DNA of 64,000 nt. Origin: Collinsella aerofaciens. GTDB taxonomy: Bacteria > Actinomycetota > Coriobacteriia > Coriobacteriales > Coriobacteriaceae. Positions 1 to 10,203 of the stretch are shown piece after piece. The position numbers and the translations under genes are program-made. Within the stretch, counting starts at the first letter, position 1. Each line of letters starts with the position of its first letter. The DNA is taken from contig NZ_JADMWW010000005.1 of NCBI RefSeq assembly GCF_015548375.1, positions 1 through 64,000 of the forward strand. Reading direction: 5' to 3'. The notes beneath the pieces were generated by a model that ran no database searches, was not told the origin of the DNA, and saw nothing but the letters and a program-made list of their open reading frames with translations.

Positions 1-73
1 GGGGCCGCGGGGGCGTTCAGCTAACTGCGGGAATGGCCTATTTGCTCAATGTGTTCGGCTGAGATCGGAAATC

Positions 74-110
74 AACCCCACAAAGGGGACAGGCACCTTT
101 GTGGTGGTTT
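74..110. repeat. R1 palindromic repeat copy 1
   Basis: This is a short imperfect palindrome with the core AGGTGCCTGTCCCCTTTGTG in inverted orientation, bordered by CCACAAAG and CTTTGTGG. The same sequence recurs at least six more times in the window, always between genes. It lies ahead of the first gene. The role is unknown; it is of REP or small-hairpin type. Confidence 0.75.
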
Positions 111-218
111 TCGACGCTAACGGTCGACTATCTCGCGCCATGAGATTAAACTTGAATTGTTCTCTGAACATATCCATTTCTGCCTATCCTCAACAGATCT
201 TTGTCTCGAGGAGCGCAT

Positions 219-887
219 GTGAAGCCGTCTCATTCCACCGGTCGCAACGTCATCGCCATTCTCGCCATACCCATCGTGATGCTCTTCCTTATCGTCATCA
301 CGCCCTTTTCTTTTGGTATCGCCTCGCCCTTCGATCTTTGCGGGATGATCGACGCCGGCTCGCGTGCCACCTCGCTCTCCTTTGTCTGCCGTGGCGTGTT
401 CTACGAATATGCAATTCCCACCGGAAGTTGGCAGTCCAAGTTACCGTTGCTCGGCAAGGTCGACGGATGCTCCCCCTATTTCTGCCTTGAACCTCAGGCG
501 CTAAACTATCTGATCGACGACCAGCCACTCGACTCCATCACCCTCGCCTACGACTACGCACCAAACACCGATGAGCGCCACATGAACCAAGTCCTCGACA
601 AGCTGCTTGGACAGTGCGGGCTCACCGCGGAAGCCGGTCGAACCATCTATAGCAACCGGAAATTAAAGCGAACAGAACTCCGCCGTGTCGGAAAAATCAA
701 AGGGCGAAACGGGGCCGCCTACTGGGATGCCTGGGCAACACGCGACAAGGGCGAATTCGGACACAGCACCTATATGGTCACTGTCTACACCAAAGACGGA
801 ATTAAGGACAATGTTGACGATTTCGCGTCATCCAAACTCGGCATCCCCAAAACAACCAAGCCCGCCAGCCCAGATGAAATCCTGTAG
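219..887 (+). CDS. hypothetical membrane-anchored protein
   Basis: The function is not recognised. The chosen start is GTG at 219, because GAGGAG (208-213) sits just ahead; a TTG at 201 would add six residues but has no ribosome site. The 222-aa product starts with a short basic segment and one strongly hydrophobic helix (about residues 9-32, with a run of I, V, L and F). It is therefore probably a single-pass or signal-anchored envelope protein with an exported C-terminal domain. Four or five cysteines lie in the first half of that domain (residues about 36-85), which may form disulfides outside the cell. It stands alone between repeat copies, with no operon partner. Confidence 0.6.
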   Translation: MKPSHSTGRNVIAILAIPIVMLFLIVITPFSFGIASPFDLCGMIDAGSRATSLSFVCRGVFYEYAIPTGSWQSKLPLLGKVDGCSPYFCLEPQALNYLIDDQPLDSITLAYDYAPNTDERHMNQVLDKLLGQCGLTAEAGRTIYSNRKLKRTELRRVGKIKGRNGAAYWDAWATRDKGEFGHSTYMVTVYTKDGIKDNVDDFASSKLGIPKTTKPASPDEIL

Positions 888-940
888 AGACGTTCATTAA
901 CATACCGCTCAACAATCACAACAACATCGAGCTCGTTCCC

Positions 941-979
941 CACCGCCACAAAGGTGCCTGTCCCCTTTGTGGTGGTTTT
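941..979. repeat. R1 palindromic repeat copy 2
   Basis: This copy has the form CACAAAGGTGCCTGTCCCCT followed by TTGTGGTGG. It lies about 55 bp after the end of the first gene and begins a 375-bp stretch (888-1262) that holds only repeats. Confidence 0.75.
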
Positions 980-998
980 CGACTCCGGCGCTCATCTG

Positions 999-1215
999 TC
1001 TCGATCTGTAACATCTAGCGGCCGTTTTTGACCCCAGATGTTACAGATTGAGATGAAATGCTCAGCGGCGCCCGTTTATCTAAATCTGTAACAACTACTC
1101 GGCAAATAAGGGTCCACCTGTTACAGATCGAGATAAACAGAAGACACCCGAATCGATAATCTAAATCTGCAACACCAAGCCCACTTTTAACGGCCCAGAT
1201 GTTACAGATCGAGAC
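999..1215. repeat. R2 palindrome cluster, three tandem copies
   Basis: Three successive inverted repeats lie at 999-1053, 1078-1134 and 1159-1215. Each has arms of the type TCTCGATCTGTAACA and TGTTACAGATCGAGA around a 23-25-base centre that differs between copies. Two more copies occur at 61293-61431 next to an IS110 element. Arms are conserved and centres are not, so the hairpin itself or a protein site in the arms seems to be what is kept. Confidence 0.8.
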
Positions 1216-1222
1216 AGACTGA

Positions 1223-1254
1223 AAACCACCGCAAAGGGGCACCTTTGTGGTGGT
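1223..1254. repeat. R1 palindromic repeat copy 3
   Basis: This is a shortened copy lacking the middle CTGTC block, with AAAACCACCGCAAAGGGGCA facing CCTTTGTGGTGG. It ends 9 bp from the stop of the minus-strand gene at 1263, so on that strand it is the first structure after the stop codon and could act as its terminator. Confidence 0.65.
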
Positions 1255-1262
1255 CGCGTTCT

Positions 1263-1952
1263 CTACTCTTTTGCCGAGCCCGTGCTTCCCGATTCGGCGG
1301 TCCAGGGCATCTCATCCTCGAATAGCCATGTACGAGCAGATCCACCATCGCGTGCAGTCTGCGGGTCGGGCAGGCAGGTCTGGTCGTACGCGTCCATCAC
1401 GCAACGATCCAAAAAATCGATCACCTGCTGCTGGTCGCCTTCAAGAATGTAGGTCACGCCGCCATCTTGGATATAGACGCCGTCCCCACCTCCGGCTTTT
1501 GCGTATTCCGGATTGTAGTTAACGGTGCGCATCAGTTTGCCATCAGATGAATACAACTTCAGCGTTGTATAGTAGCCACCGTTCACAGAACCACGTCGGC
1601 GCTCATAGGCATCCCAACCGTCCCAGCGTTTGAACGAACGCCCGTTTAGCAAGTCCAGCGCCTGTCGGGACAACTTCTCGTCCTTGGTATAGCGAGACGA
1701 GCCAAGTTCAATCATGGGGTAGTTGCTTATGCTTAGAATGCCCGGCGTTTCCTCGATATCGAGCGTTATCTCATCGGGCTTTGTAACGTCCGAAATCATT
1801 TGCCCGGGCATCGATGCAACAAGGGACGCCATCTCAACCGTCTGCTCAACCCCACTCGGCCCATAGAAGATAAGCGAGCCAAATAGGACCACGTCCGCAG
1901 CAGCGACGACGCAAGCCACCAACAGCAACAAAACAGAAGTGCAACGCTTCAT
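1263..1952 (-). CDS. hypothetical secreted or anchored protein
   Basis: The function is not recognised. ATG at 1952 is preceded by GGAG with six-base spacing, so it is preferred over the GTG at 1964. The 229-aa protein begins MKR, then a hydrophobic segment (about residues 4-27) that ends near an FGSLIF stretch, so it is a signal anchor or uncleaved signal peptide. The rest is soluble and mixed alpha/beta. It has no lipobox and no recognised catalytic motif. A short Cys pair (residues about 187 and 194) sits near the C-terminus. It is a single gene flanked by repeats. Confidence 0.55.
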   Translation of the reverse strand: MKRCTSVLLLLVACVVAAADVVLFGSLIFYGPSGVEQTVEMASLVASMPGQMISDVTKPDEITLDIEETPGILSISNYPMIELGSSRYTKDEKLSRQALDLLNGRSFKRWDGWDAYERRRGSVNGGYYTTLKLYSSDGKLMRTVNYNPEYAKAGGGDGVYIQDGGVTYILEGDQQQVIDFLDRCVMDAYDQTCLPDPQTARDGGSARTWLFEDEMPWTAESGSTGSAKE

Positions 1953-2115
1953 CTTCAACTCCACAAACGAGAGTGTTTTGAGCTCACTTTAAAGCGCCAA
2001 CTTCATACTGTCAATTCTAGATAGCATATGAACAAAGGCGCACTCCCCCATAGAGGAGAGTTGCAACCTCGATTTTAGCGCCCTCAAGACCCAACGAGCA
2101 GCACTTAACAAGTAG

Positions 2116-2185
2116 CCCCGGTTATACCTTTCTCTGACGCGACCCTCGCGAAGCGCGTGAGCGGCAGGGAAAGGTATAACCGGGG
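2116..2185 (-). terminator. long nested inverted repeat after the hydratase
   Basis: A perfect 17-bp inverted repeat (CCCCGGTTATACCTTTC at 2116-2132, complement at 2169-2185) encloses a second GC-rich hairpin (2138-2160). It starts 16 bases after the stop of the aconitase-family gene, as expected for an end-of-transcript structure, although no T-run follows. Its architecture matches the larger nested repeat at 48891-49013. Confidence 0.55.
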
Positions 2186-2201
2186 CGGACAAGTATGTGC
2201 G

Positions 2202-4604
2202 TTACTCGGCAGCGGCCTTGAACTTGTTGTAGTTGATCAGGCAGCCGGCCTTGACGATGGCACGCTCCTCTGCCGTCATATCGGCAATATAGAGCTCAAT
2301 CTGCTCGACCGTGCCGTCGGCGCGCACCACGTAGGCGGCGATGTTCTTCAGGTCACCATCGAGCGCAGCGCGGATACCCGGCACAAAGACATAGTCGCCC
2401 ACCTCAAAGTTGGGCTCAGCCTCCATCTGGAAGGGCACCATGCCCCAGTTCATCACGTTGGAGCGATAGCGCTTGGTGGCGTACTCGTGAACGATATTGG
2501 CCAAGCCGCCAATCACGCGCTGGCAGCTCGCGGCCTGCTCGCGGGCAGAACCGTCACCAGGCTTCTTGGCATAGAGCATGGAGCCACACTCGGTCGCCTT
2601 GGCATCGGCCGCGACACCCGCGCCGGCCAGTGCCTCAAACACACCGGCAAGCTCGGCATCGAGCGCCGCCAGGTCGCCCGCGGCCTCACCGGCCACACGG
2701 CGCTTTTCCACCGCGTCGACCTCCTTGGAGCGGCCCACGTAGGCCGGGTCGCGGCGGCTGAGCGTAAACTCGGCCAGGCCCAGCGGGTTGGAGCGGAAGG
2801 AGCTCGTCTCGCCCGAGGGGATGAGCTCGTCGGTCGTGGTGACCGGGTCCATGATCTTGGAGCACACCTTGAGCAGGATATCGTCGCCGAGGGGCTCCAT
2901 CGCGGGCCACGGCTTGATGTTGGGGCCTTCGACCAGCTCGTCGGCAGGCTCCGCCTTGCCAAAGCCCCAGTACACGCGCTTTTTGTACGGCGCGTCGTCA
3001 AAGGTGTACTCGCAGGCCTCGTCCCAAGTCTCCTCGGGCAGGTCGGTCGCCGGCGTCAGGACGCCGCCGTTGGCAGCCGTCGCCGCAATGGAGCGGGCGT
3101 CCATCAGGGCTACGGCGCTCAGCTGGCCATTACCCGGCTTGGAACCCTCGCGGTTGGGGAAATTGCGCGTGGTGTGGCGAATCGAAAGGCCGTTGTTGGC
3201 AGGCGTGTCGCCGGCGCCGAAGCACGGGCCGCAGAATGCCGTGCGCACAATCGCGCCGGCCTCCATAAGGTCGTAGATGTAGCCGCGGCGTGTAAGCTCG
3301 AGTGCCACGGGCTGGCTCGTGGGGTAGACCGACAGCGAGAACTCGCCGCAGCCGGTGTTGGCGCCCTTGAGCACGCGGGCAGCCTGGACCACGGAGTCGT
3401 AGTTGCCGCCCGAGCAGCCGGCGATAACGCCCTGCTGCACGTGCAGCTTGCCGTCGACGATCTTGTCGAGCAGGCTAAAGTGCGTCTTGCCCTCGCCGAT
3501 CTTGGCGGCCTCGAGCTCCACCTCGTGCAGGATGTCCTCGAGATTCTCGTTGAGTTCGTCGATCTCAAAGCCGTTGGAAGGATGGAACGGCAGCGCGATC
3601 ATGGGCTTGATGCTCGACAGATCGACCTCGACGCAGCCGTCGTAGTAGGCAACATCGGCGGGCTTGAGCTCGCGGTAGTCGTCGCCGCGGCCGTGCATGG
3701 TCAGGAATGCGTGCGTGTCCTCGTCAGTTGCCCAAATGGAGGAAAGGCAGGTGGTCTCGGTGGTCATGACGTCGACGCCGTTGCGGTAATCGGTCGTCAT
3801 GCTCGCGATGCCGGGGCCCACAAACTCCATGACCTTGTTCTTAACGTAGCCCTTGGCAAAGACGGCGCGGATGATGGCGAGCGCCACGTCGTGCGGGCCG
3901 ACGCCGGGGCGCGGGGCACCCGTGAGGTAGATGGCGACGACGCCGGGATAGGCGACATCGTAGGTGTCGCGCAGCAACTGCTTGGCCAGCTCGCCGCCGC
4001 CCTCACCCACGGCCATGGTGCCTAGGGCGCCGTAGCGGGTGTGCGAGTCGGAACCCAGGATCATCTTGCCGCAACCGGCAAAGTTCTCACGCATAAAGGA
4101 GTGGATGACGGCGATATGCGGCGGGACAAAGATGCCGCCGTACTTCTTGGCCGCAGAGAGGCCAAAGACGTGGTCGTCCTCGTTGATGGTGCCGCCCACG
4201 GCGCACAGCGAGTTATGGCAGTTGGTGAGCACGTAGGGCAGCGGGAACTGCTCCATGCCCGAGGCACGCGCCGTTTGGATGATGCCGACAAAGGTGATGT
4301 CGTGGCTCGCCATGGCGTCGAAGCGAATCTTGAGTGCCTCGGGGTCGCCGGACGTATTGTGTGCCTGGAGGATCGAATACGCGATGGTTCCGCGCTTGGC
4401 ATCCTCGGGCGTCTTCGTAATGCCGCGCTCGGCAGCCTCGGCCGCAGGCACGACCTCGCTGCCGCCGCGCAGGTAGATGCCGTCCTCGTACAGCTTGACC
4501 ATACTGTCTCCCACTCTGCCCAAAAGATTTGGGCGCATAGCATACATTCGTTCAATATCGTGCCATAGAACGGTTGCCAGCGGGTTACGAATCTGTACGT
4601 TCAC
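2202..4604 (-). CDS. aconitase-family hydratase (YbhJ-like)
   Basis: This is an 800-aa cytoplasmic iron-sulfur hydratase of the aconitase superfamily. The three cluster-ligand cysteines are visible: Cys397 in AGCSGGNYD, and Cys458 and Cys461 in FCGPC. The GSDSHTRYG motif lies near residue 184 and an RNFPNREGS motif near 480. The C-terminal swivel domain follows from about residue 680. Length and motif spelling fit the putative hydratase group of E. coli YbhJ better than canonical AcnA/AcnB, where GSCTNS replaces AGCSGG. The substrate is therefore uncertain; citrate/isocitrate or a related tricarboxylate is possible. The start is GTG 4604 with GAGATAAA ahead. It is a single gene followed by a strong inverted repeat. 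Confidence 0.85.
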   Translation of the reverse strand: MNVQIRNPLATVLWHDIERMYAMRPNLLGRVGDSMVKLYEDGIYLRGGSEVVPAAEAAERGITKTPEDAKRGTIAYSILQAHNTSGDPEALKIRFDAMASHDITFVGIIQTARASGMEQFPLPYVLTNCHNSLCAVGGTINEDDHVFGLSAAKKYGGIFVPPHIAVIHSFMRENFAGCGKMILGSDSHTRYGALGTMAVGEGGGELAKQLLRDTYDVAYPGVVAIYLTGAPRPGVGPHDVALAIIRAVFAKGYVKNKVMEFVGPGIASMTTDYRNGVDVMTTETTCLSSIWATDEDTHAFLTMHGRGDDYRELKPADVAYYDGCVEVDLSSIKPMIALPFHPSNGFEIDELNENLEDILHEVELEAAKIGEGKTHFSLLDKIVDGKLHVQQGVIAGCSGGNYDSVVQAARVLKGANTGCGEFSLSVYPTSQPVALELTRRGYIYDLMEAGAIVRTAFCGPCFGAGDTPANNGLSIRHTTRNFPNREGSKPGNGQLSAVALMDARSIAATAANGGVLTPATDLPEETWDEACEYTFDDAPYKKRVYWGFGKAEPADELVEGPNIKPWPAMEPLGDDILLKVCSKIMDPVTTTDELIPSGETSSFRSNPLGLAEFTLSRRDPAYVGRSKEVDAVEKRRVAGEAAGDLAALDAELAGVFEALAGAGVAADAKATECGSMLYAKKPGDGSAREQAASCQRVIGGLANIVHEYATKRYRSNVMNWGMVPFQMEAEPNFEVGDYVFVPGIRAALDGDLKNIAAYVVRADGTVEQIELYIADMTAEERAIVKAGCLINYNKFKAAAE

Positions 4605-4675
4605 TTTATCTCAGTAAAGTAAAGGACGTGCCGGTCGAAGGCCGGAAGATTTTGTGCAAGAGCGTCCCTTTCGAC

Positions 4676-4702
4676 TAGTCATTTAAGAACGTCCAATGAC
4701 TA
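4676..4702. repeat. R4 palindromic repeat copy 1
   Basis: TAGTCATT and AATGACTA arms surround TAAGAACGTCC. Related copies lie at 26132-26187, 50696-50726 and 50748-50777, with the shared core AACGTCCCCAATGACTA. It is located upstream of the hydratase gene. Confidence 0.65.
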
Positions 4703-4730
4703 CCCTACCGCATCCGGAGCAAGGCAGCGC

Positions 4731-4893
4731 CGCAGGTAGAGGACGGACAGCGAGCGACGTCCAGAGCGAACAAGTTGGCATGAAAAAGGCAAGGCATAGA
4801 CCTTCTGGTCATGCCTTGCCCTTTGAATGACAAATTGTCGCTCTGGGCGGCGTGCAGCGTCAACTGGTCCGCCGTTCGTCAGAACGGCGGAAC
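4731..4893 (-). ncRNA. 3' UTR structured element, copy A (after hspR)
   Basis: Read on the minus strand, this begins at the base after the hspR stop. First comes hairpin P0 (4868-4893, CCGCCGTT/AACGGCGG). GACGCTGC follows, then outer helix P1 (CCAGAGCG pairs with CGCTCTGG, 4839-4846 with 4761-4768), inner helix P2 (ACAA..TG.CAT with ATG.CA..TTGT), and apical hairpin P3 (GGCAAGGCAT...ATGCCTTGCC with GACCAGAAGGTC at the tip). P3 is followed by TTTTT, so it can also terminate transcription. The tail is CGCTGTCCGTCCTCTACCTG. The same architecture with different P1 sequences occurs at 26202-26362 and 34391-34538. Confidence 0.75.
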
Positions 4894-5310
4894 CTACAGA
4901 TCCCCGCCGGCGCCCAGCAGCTTGCGCATGACCTGCTCGGGGTTGACTGAGCCATCACGCGGGGCCAGGGCGGTGATCTTCTTCTGCATCTTGTACTCGT
5001 GCAGCTCGTCCTCGAACTGGCGCACGCGGGCGCGGAGCTTTTCGTTCTCGCGCTCACGCTCCTCGGCACGCTCCTTCATATCGAGGATGCGCACCACGCC
5101 GGCAAGGTTGATACCCTCGTCGGTCAGTTGGTTGATGAGTTCCAGACGCTCGATATCGGCACGCGAATACAGGCGCGTGTTGCCGCCCGAGCGCTGAGGA
5201 TTCACCAGGCCCTTGGACTCGTAGACGCGCAGAGTCTGCGGATGCATGCCGGTCAGCTCGGCCGCCACGCTGATCATGTACAGCGGTTTGTTCCTATTGT
5301 CCTCGGCCAT
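4894..5310 (-). CDS. hspR: MerR-family heat-shock repressor HspR
   Basis: This is a 138-aa DNA-binding repressor, last gene of the dnaK-grpE-dnaJ-hspR group, which in actinobacteria controls that group. The MerR-type winged helix is clear: MISVAAELTGMHPQTLRVYE at about residues 12-31, followed by a GGNTRLYS segment. A coiled-coil-like stretch (about residues 78-110, rich in E, R and K) then mediates dimerisation. Known HspR proteins bind inverted HAIR sites and need DnaK as a co-repressor. No good HAIR copy was found upstream of dnaK here. The stop codon is directly followed by structured element A. Confidence 0.92.
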   Translation of the reverse strand: MAEDNRNKPLYMISVAAELTGMHPQTLRVYESKGLVNPQRSGGNTRLYSRADIERLELINQLTDEGINLAGVVRILDMKERAEERERENEKLRARVRQFEDELHEYKMQKKITALAPRDGSVNPEQVMRKLLGAGGDL

Positions 5311-5382
5311 GCTACCTGACCCCTTTCCGTCTCGCTATCGTCCATCATAAGCCCGCGGGCGCGGGCGTGCGCCACGGCCGCC

Positions 5383-6348
5383 CTAGAACGTCGCCTTGTA
5401 ACGGTTGACCTTCTCGCGATAATCGCGCGTATCGGCCTCGCGCAGCTTGGTCATGGCATCGCGCTCATCGTCGGACAGGTTCGAGGGAACCTGCACCTTG
5501 ATCTCGACGAGCAACGCACCCGTGCGGCCACGGTGCTTAACGTCGGGCGCCCCCATTTCCTTAAAGCGGAACTTCTTGCCCGTCTGGGTGCCAGCGGGCA
5601 CCTTCAGACGAACCGTCGCACCGCCGGGCGTGGGCACATCCACCGTGCAGCCGAGCGCCGCCTCGTAGACCGAGATCGGCACCTCCATGGTCACATCGGC
5701 ACCCTTGCGCTTAAACAGCGGGTGCTCCTCCACATGCGTGGTCACGACCAGGTCGCCGCGCTCGCCTCCGGCAACGCCGTACTCGCCGCGACGCTTGTAA
5801 CGCAGCTTACCTCCGTCGACCGCGCCCGCAGGCACCGAGACCGTAATGGTCTGCTGCTCGCCCGTCGAGGGAATGCGGTAGGTAACCTTGTGCGTCACGC
5901 CGCGAAACGCGTCCTCGGCCGTCACATCGACGGTCAGCGACAGGTCGCCGCCCTTGCGTGCGCGGTTGCGGCCCGCGCCCGCACCGGCAGCACCCGCGGC
6001 ACCGGCAAAGCCCGAGCCCCAGTCGCTGCCCCAGGCGCCGTTGCCGCTGAAGATGCTGTCGAAGATATCGCCCCAACCGCTCGCGCCGGCACCGGCGCCG
6101 TAGCCACCGCTATACGCGCCGCCCGCGCCCGGCATGCCGCCGAACATGAGCATCTGGTCGTACTCTTTGCGCTTCTTCTCGTCCGAAAGCGTCTCGTAGG
6201 CCTCGCTAATCTCCTTAAACTTGGCCTCGTCGCCGCCGGCATCGGGGTGATATTTTTGCGCGAGCTTGCGAAACGCGCTCTTGATCTCTTTATCGGAGGC
6301 GCTCTTGGATACGCCCAGGATGTCATAGAAGGTTTTGCCTGCAGCCAT
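5383..6348 (-). CDS. dnaJ: DnaJ-type co-chaperone lacking the zinc finger
   Basis: This is a 321-aa Hsp40 that stimulates DnaK ATPase and delivers unfolded clients. The start is ATG 6348 with GAGGAG five bases ahead. The J-domain is at residues about 5-70 with the HPD triad in KYHPDAGG. A Gly/Ala-rich linker follows (about 75-135). Two beta-sandwich substrate domains then follow without any CxxCxGxG repeats, so it is a class B (CbpA/DnaJ2-like) protein. The C-terminus ends KVNRYKATF. It lies between grpE and hspR on one strand. A GC-rich hairpin at 6424-6449 separates it from grpE, which may reduce its expression relative to dnaK-grpE. Confidence 0.92.
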   Translation of the reverse strand: MAAGKTFYDILGVSKSASDKEIKSAFRKLAQKYHPDAGGDEAKFKEISEAYETLSDEKKRKEYDQMLMFGGMPGAGGAYSGGYGAGAGASGWGDIFDSIFSGNGAWGSDWGSGFAGAAGAAGAGAGRNRARKGGDLSLTVDVTAEDAFRGVTHKVTYRIPSTGEQQTITVSVPAGAVDGGKLRYKRRGEYGVAGGERGDLVVTTHVEEHPLFKRKGADVTMEVPISVYEAALGCTVDVPTPGGATVRLKVPAGTQTGKKFRFKEMGAPDVKHRGRTGALLVEIKVQVPSNLSDDERDAMTKLREADTRDYREKVNRYKATF

Positions 6349-6423
6349 CGTAGCTCCTCTCCTGTTACGTCCGCCGCCCATGCAGACGACGGCTCATGCT
6401 TTCATATGGCACTAGGCCAGAAA

Positions 6424-6449
6424 GGGCCCCGGGTGTTGCCCCGGGGCCC
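6424..6449 (-). terminator. hairpin between grpE and dnaJ
   Basis: GGGCCCCGGG and CCCGGGGCCC surround a six-base loop, placed just after the grpE stop. On the minus strand it is followed by TTTCTGG, a weak T-run, so it may be an attenuating or mRNA-processing hairpin within the operon and not a full terminator. Confidence 0.6.
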
Positions 6450-6456
6450 TTCTCAA

Positions 6457-7299
6457 TTACTCCTCGGTGCTCTCGGCCGTATCGGCCGCAGCATCCTCGG
6501 GCGCCGCTTCGGGCTCCGGTGCGGGGCGCTTCTCGCCACCGTAGGTCACCGTCACCATCGCGGAACGCAGGATGCGATCCGCCATGCGGTAGCCCTTCTG
6601 GTACACATCGTTGACGGTCTCGTCGTACTGCGATGCGTCCTCGACGCGACCCACAGCCTGGTGCTCGAGCGGATCGAACGCCTCGCCCTTGGGGTCGATG
6701 GGCTCAACGCCCTCGTGCGCAAACACATCGAGCAGCTTGGCATGTACCGCGTCAACGCCATCGACGAACTGCTTAAAGTCGTCGGAAAGCTCTTGGCTGC
6801 GGGCATGGTCGATCGCGCGCTCGATATCGTCGATCACCGGCAACAGCGCGGTGACAAGCTTCTCGGTCGCGCGCTCGCGCTCGGCAATGCGCTCGTTGGC
6901 GGTGCGGCGACGGAAGTTCTCCCAGTCGGCCTGCAGACGGGCGGTGCGCTCGGTGGCGTCCTTCGCCTTGTCCTCAGCGGCCTTCTGAGCCTCTGCCGCA
7001 GCATCGAGTTCATTGCGCACGTCGGCAAGCTCCTTCTGAGCCTGCTCGAACTTGAGCTTAAAGTCGTTGTCGGCGGCTTCCTCACCGGCGCGGATAGCGG
7101 CTTCCACCATCTCGTCCTCGGTCATCGTCGCCTCCTTGTTTGAATCCTCTACCTGGTTCTCGGCAGCCTCGGCGGCCGCGGCCTCATTGGCCTCGGTATC
7201 GTCAACGGCCTCTACGGGAATCTTCACGTCCTTCTCCTCAGAGTCAACGGGGGCGACGCCAGCGGCAGCCGCCTCCGTGCGAGCTTTACGGGCGGACAT
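6457..7299 (-). CDS. grpE: nucleotide exchange factor GrpE
   Basis: GrpE drives ADP release from DnaK. The 280-aa reading frame has an acidic Ala/Glu-rich N-terminus (1-58), a long coiled coil (about 60-150) and the C-terminal beta domain (about 185-255, with GVEPIDPKGEAFDPLEHQAV). A low-complexity tail ends in TAESTEE. The ATG at 7299 is two bases past the dnaK stop, so the genes are translationally coupled. A second start, ATG 7125, has a near-perfect AAGGAGG seven bases ahead and would give a 222-aa protein of typical GrpE length. Either or both may be used. Confidence 0.93.
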   Translation of the reverse strand: MSARKARTEAAAAGVAPVDSEEKDVKIPVEAVDDTEANEAAAAEAAENQVEDSNKEATMTEDEMVEAAIRAGEEAADNDFKLKFEQAQKELADVRNELDAAAEAQKAAEDKAKDATERTARLQADWENFRRRTANERIAERERATEKLVTALLPVIDDIERAIDHARSQELSDDFKQFVDGVDAVHAKLLDVFAHEGVEPIDPKGEAFDPLEHQAVGRVEDASQYDETVNDVYQKGYRMADRILRSAMVTVTYGGEKRPAPEPEAAPEDAAADTAESTEE

Positions 7300-7301
7300 G
7301 A

Positions 7302-9194
<1,893 letters not shown>

Positions 9195-9423
9195 TAGAAA
9201 TTCCCTCTCTCTTGTGCGTTTGCACCGACTCGGCGGTCTGCCGAGCGGTGTTTCGGCTTGTCTTTCAGGATGTAGTGTATCCCCTTATGGGCCGGAATAT
9301 ACAAAATCTAAGTCAATTCATATAAGATTTCTTATTGCCGAGAGTTTAGGTTCGCAAATACGCAGGTAGACACACTGTTTGAGTTCTCGGCAAATCTATC
9401 GAGATCTATGTAGAGTTGGCTGA

Positions 9424-9714
9424 GGTTTGAGCTTGGAGCCGCGCAGGAGACTTTGGGGCGACCCCGGGGAAAGTGCGTCCCGTTTTGAGCGGCGATTCTG
9501 GGATGCAGCTTCCGCTTGAAGGCTCAACCGGAAAATGCAGCCCAGTTTGAGCGTAGATTCCGGGACGCAGTTTCCCGCGGAGCGCTCAACTGGAAACTGC
9601 ATCCCGTTTTGAGAGCGAATTCTGGGACATAGTTTCCGCTAAACGTCCATCGGGAAAGCGCGTCCCAGTCTGAGCGTCAATTCCGGGTCGCGCTTTCCGT
9701 AAGCACGCTCAATC
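9424..9714. repeat. tandem array of about 62-bp palindromic units
   Basis: Four tandem units start at 9466, 9529, 9591 and 9652, with periods of 63, 62 and 61. Each is itself a hairpin of the form GGAAA..GC.TCCC...GGGA.GC..TTTCC with TTTGAGCG and CGCTCAA flanks. The array fills the middle of the gap between divergent dnaK and the ferredoxin gene. A partial single unit is found at 26097-26125. The rest of the gap (9195-9423, 9715-9833) shows nothing further beyond probable promoters. Confidence 0.8.
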
Positions 9715-9833
9715 GCCCTATATTTCAAGTCACCTTTAGCTAACATTTACGCAGCTCAACGGCCCCACCTGCACGTTTTTTAGTAAACCTTGGCATACTC
9801 GGCGAACGGTATGAAGATGCCGGTCAGAGGGTA

Positions 9834-9861
9834 TTGCAAACGGTCGCTCCCGTGGTATGTT
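9834..9861 (+). promoter_or_regulatory. candidate promoter of the ferredoxin gene
   Basis: TTGCAA (9834-9839) and TATGTT (9856-9861) are spaced by 16 bases and lie about 60 bases upstream of the start codon. This is a sigma-70-type candidate by sequence only. Confidence 0.45.
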
Positions 9862-9922
9862 TTTGCCCGAATCAAACCGGCGCGCATCGCCTGTAGCGTC
9901 GGTCAACAGAGAGGAAACTACC

Positions 9923-10108
9923 ATGGCTCATCCCGTAATTGATGCCGACGAGTGCATCGCTTGTGGCGTTTGCGTCGACTCCTGCCCCGCTGGCGTTCTG
10001 GAGCTCCAGGACGTCGCTACCGTCGCTGACGAGGACTCCTGCGTCGCCTGTGGCGCTTGCCAGGACGCTTGCCCCGCTGGCGCGATCACCGAGATCGTCG
10101 AGGAGTAA
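9923..10108 (+). CDS. 2[4Fe-4S] ferredoxin
   Basis: This is a 61-aa clostridial-type electron carrier. Two motifs are complete: Cys11, 14, 17, 21 (CIACGVCVDSCP) and Cys40, 43, 46, 50 (CVACGACQDACP). The internal pseudo-twofold repeat is obvious. Start ATG 9923 has AGAGGAAA ahead. It would serve low-potential electron transfer in the cytoplasm, for example with pyruvate:ferredoxin oxidoreductase or hydrogenase, though no partner gene is adjacent. It is monocistronic, with its own promoter candidate and a strong terminator. Confidence 0.95.
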   Translation: MAHPVIDADECIACGVCVDSCPAGVLELQDVATVADEDSCVACGACQDACPAGAITEIVEE

Positions 10109-10150
10109 CCACTCCCCCACCTGCACACTCAAAAGTACACCGTGCACAAA

Positions 10151-10185
10151 AAAGAGGCCTCCGCATCGCCGCGGAGGCCTCTTTT
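10151..10185 (+). terminator. rho-independent terminator of the ferredoxin gene
   Basis: The stem AAAGAGGCCTCCGC / GCGGAGGCCTCTTTT has a six-base loop and a closing T-run. It ends two bases before the insertion sequence inverted repeat, so the element lies right at its edge. Confidence 0.9.
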
Positions 10186-10203
10186 AATATGAGAAAGCCA
10201 TTG

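Noticed and set aside
2157-4025. Long plus-strand reading frame of 622 codons opposite the hydratase gene
   Set aside because: It mirrors the minus-strand aconitase-family gene, lacks a ribosome site and gives a low-complexity His/Leu/Gly-rich product typical of GC-rich antisense frames.
9195-9400. HAIR operator (CTTGAGT-N7-ACTCAAG) for HspR upstream of dnaK
   Set aside because: Only weak half-matches such as CTTAGAT and ACTCAAA were found, without correct spacing, so no site was annotated.
9424-9714. Possible CRISPR array
   Set aside because: The whole unit of about 62 bp is repeated and palindromic, there are no unique spacers, and no cas gene is near.
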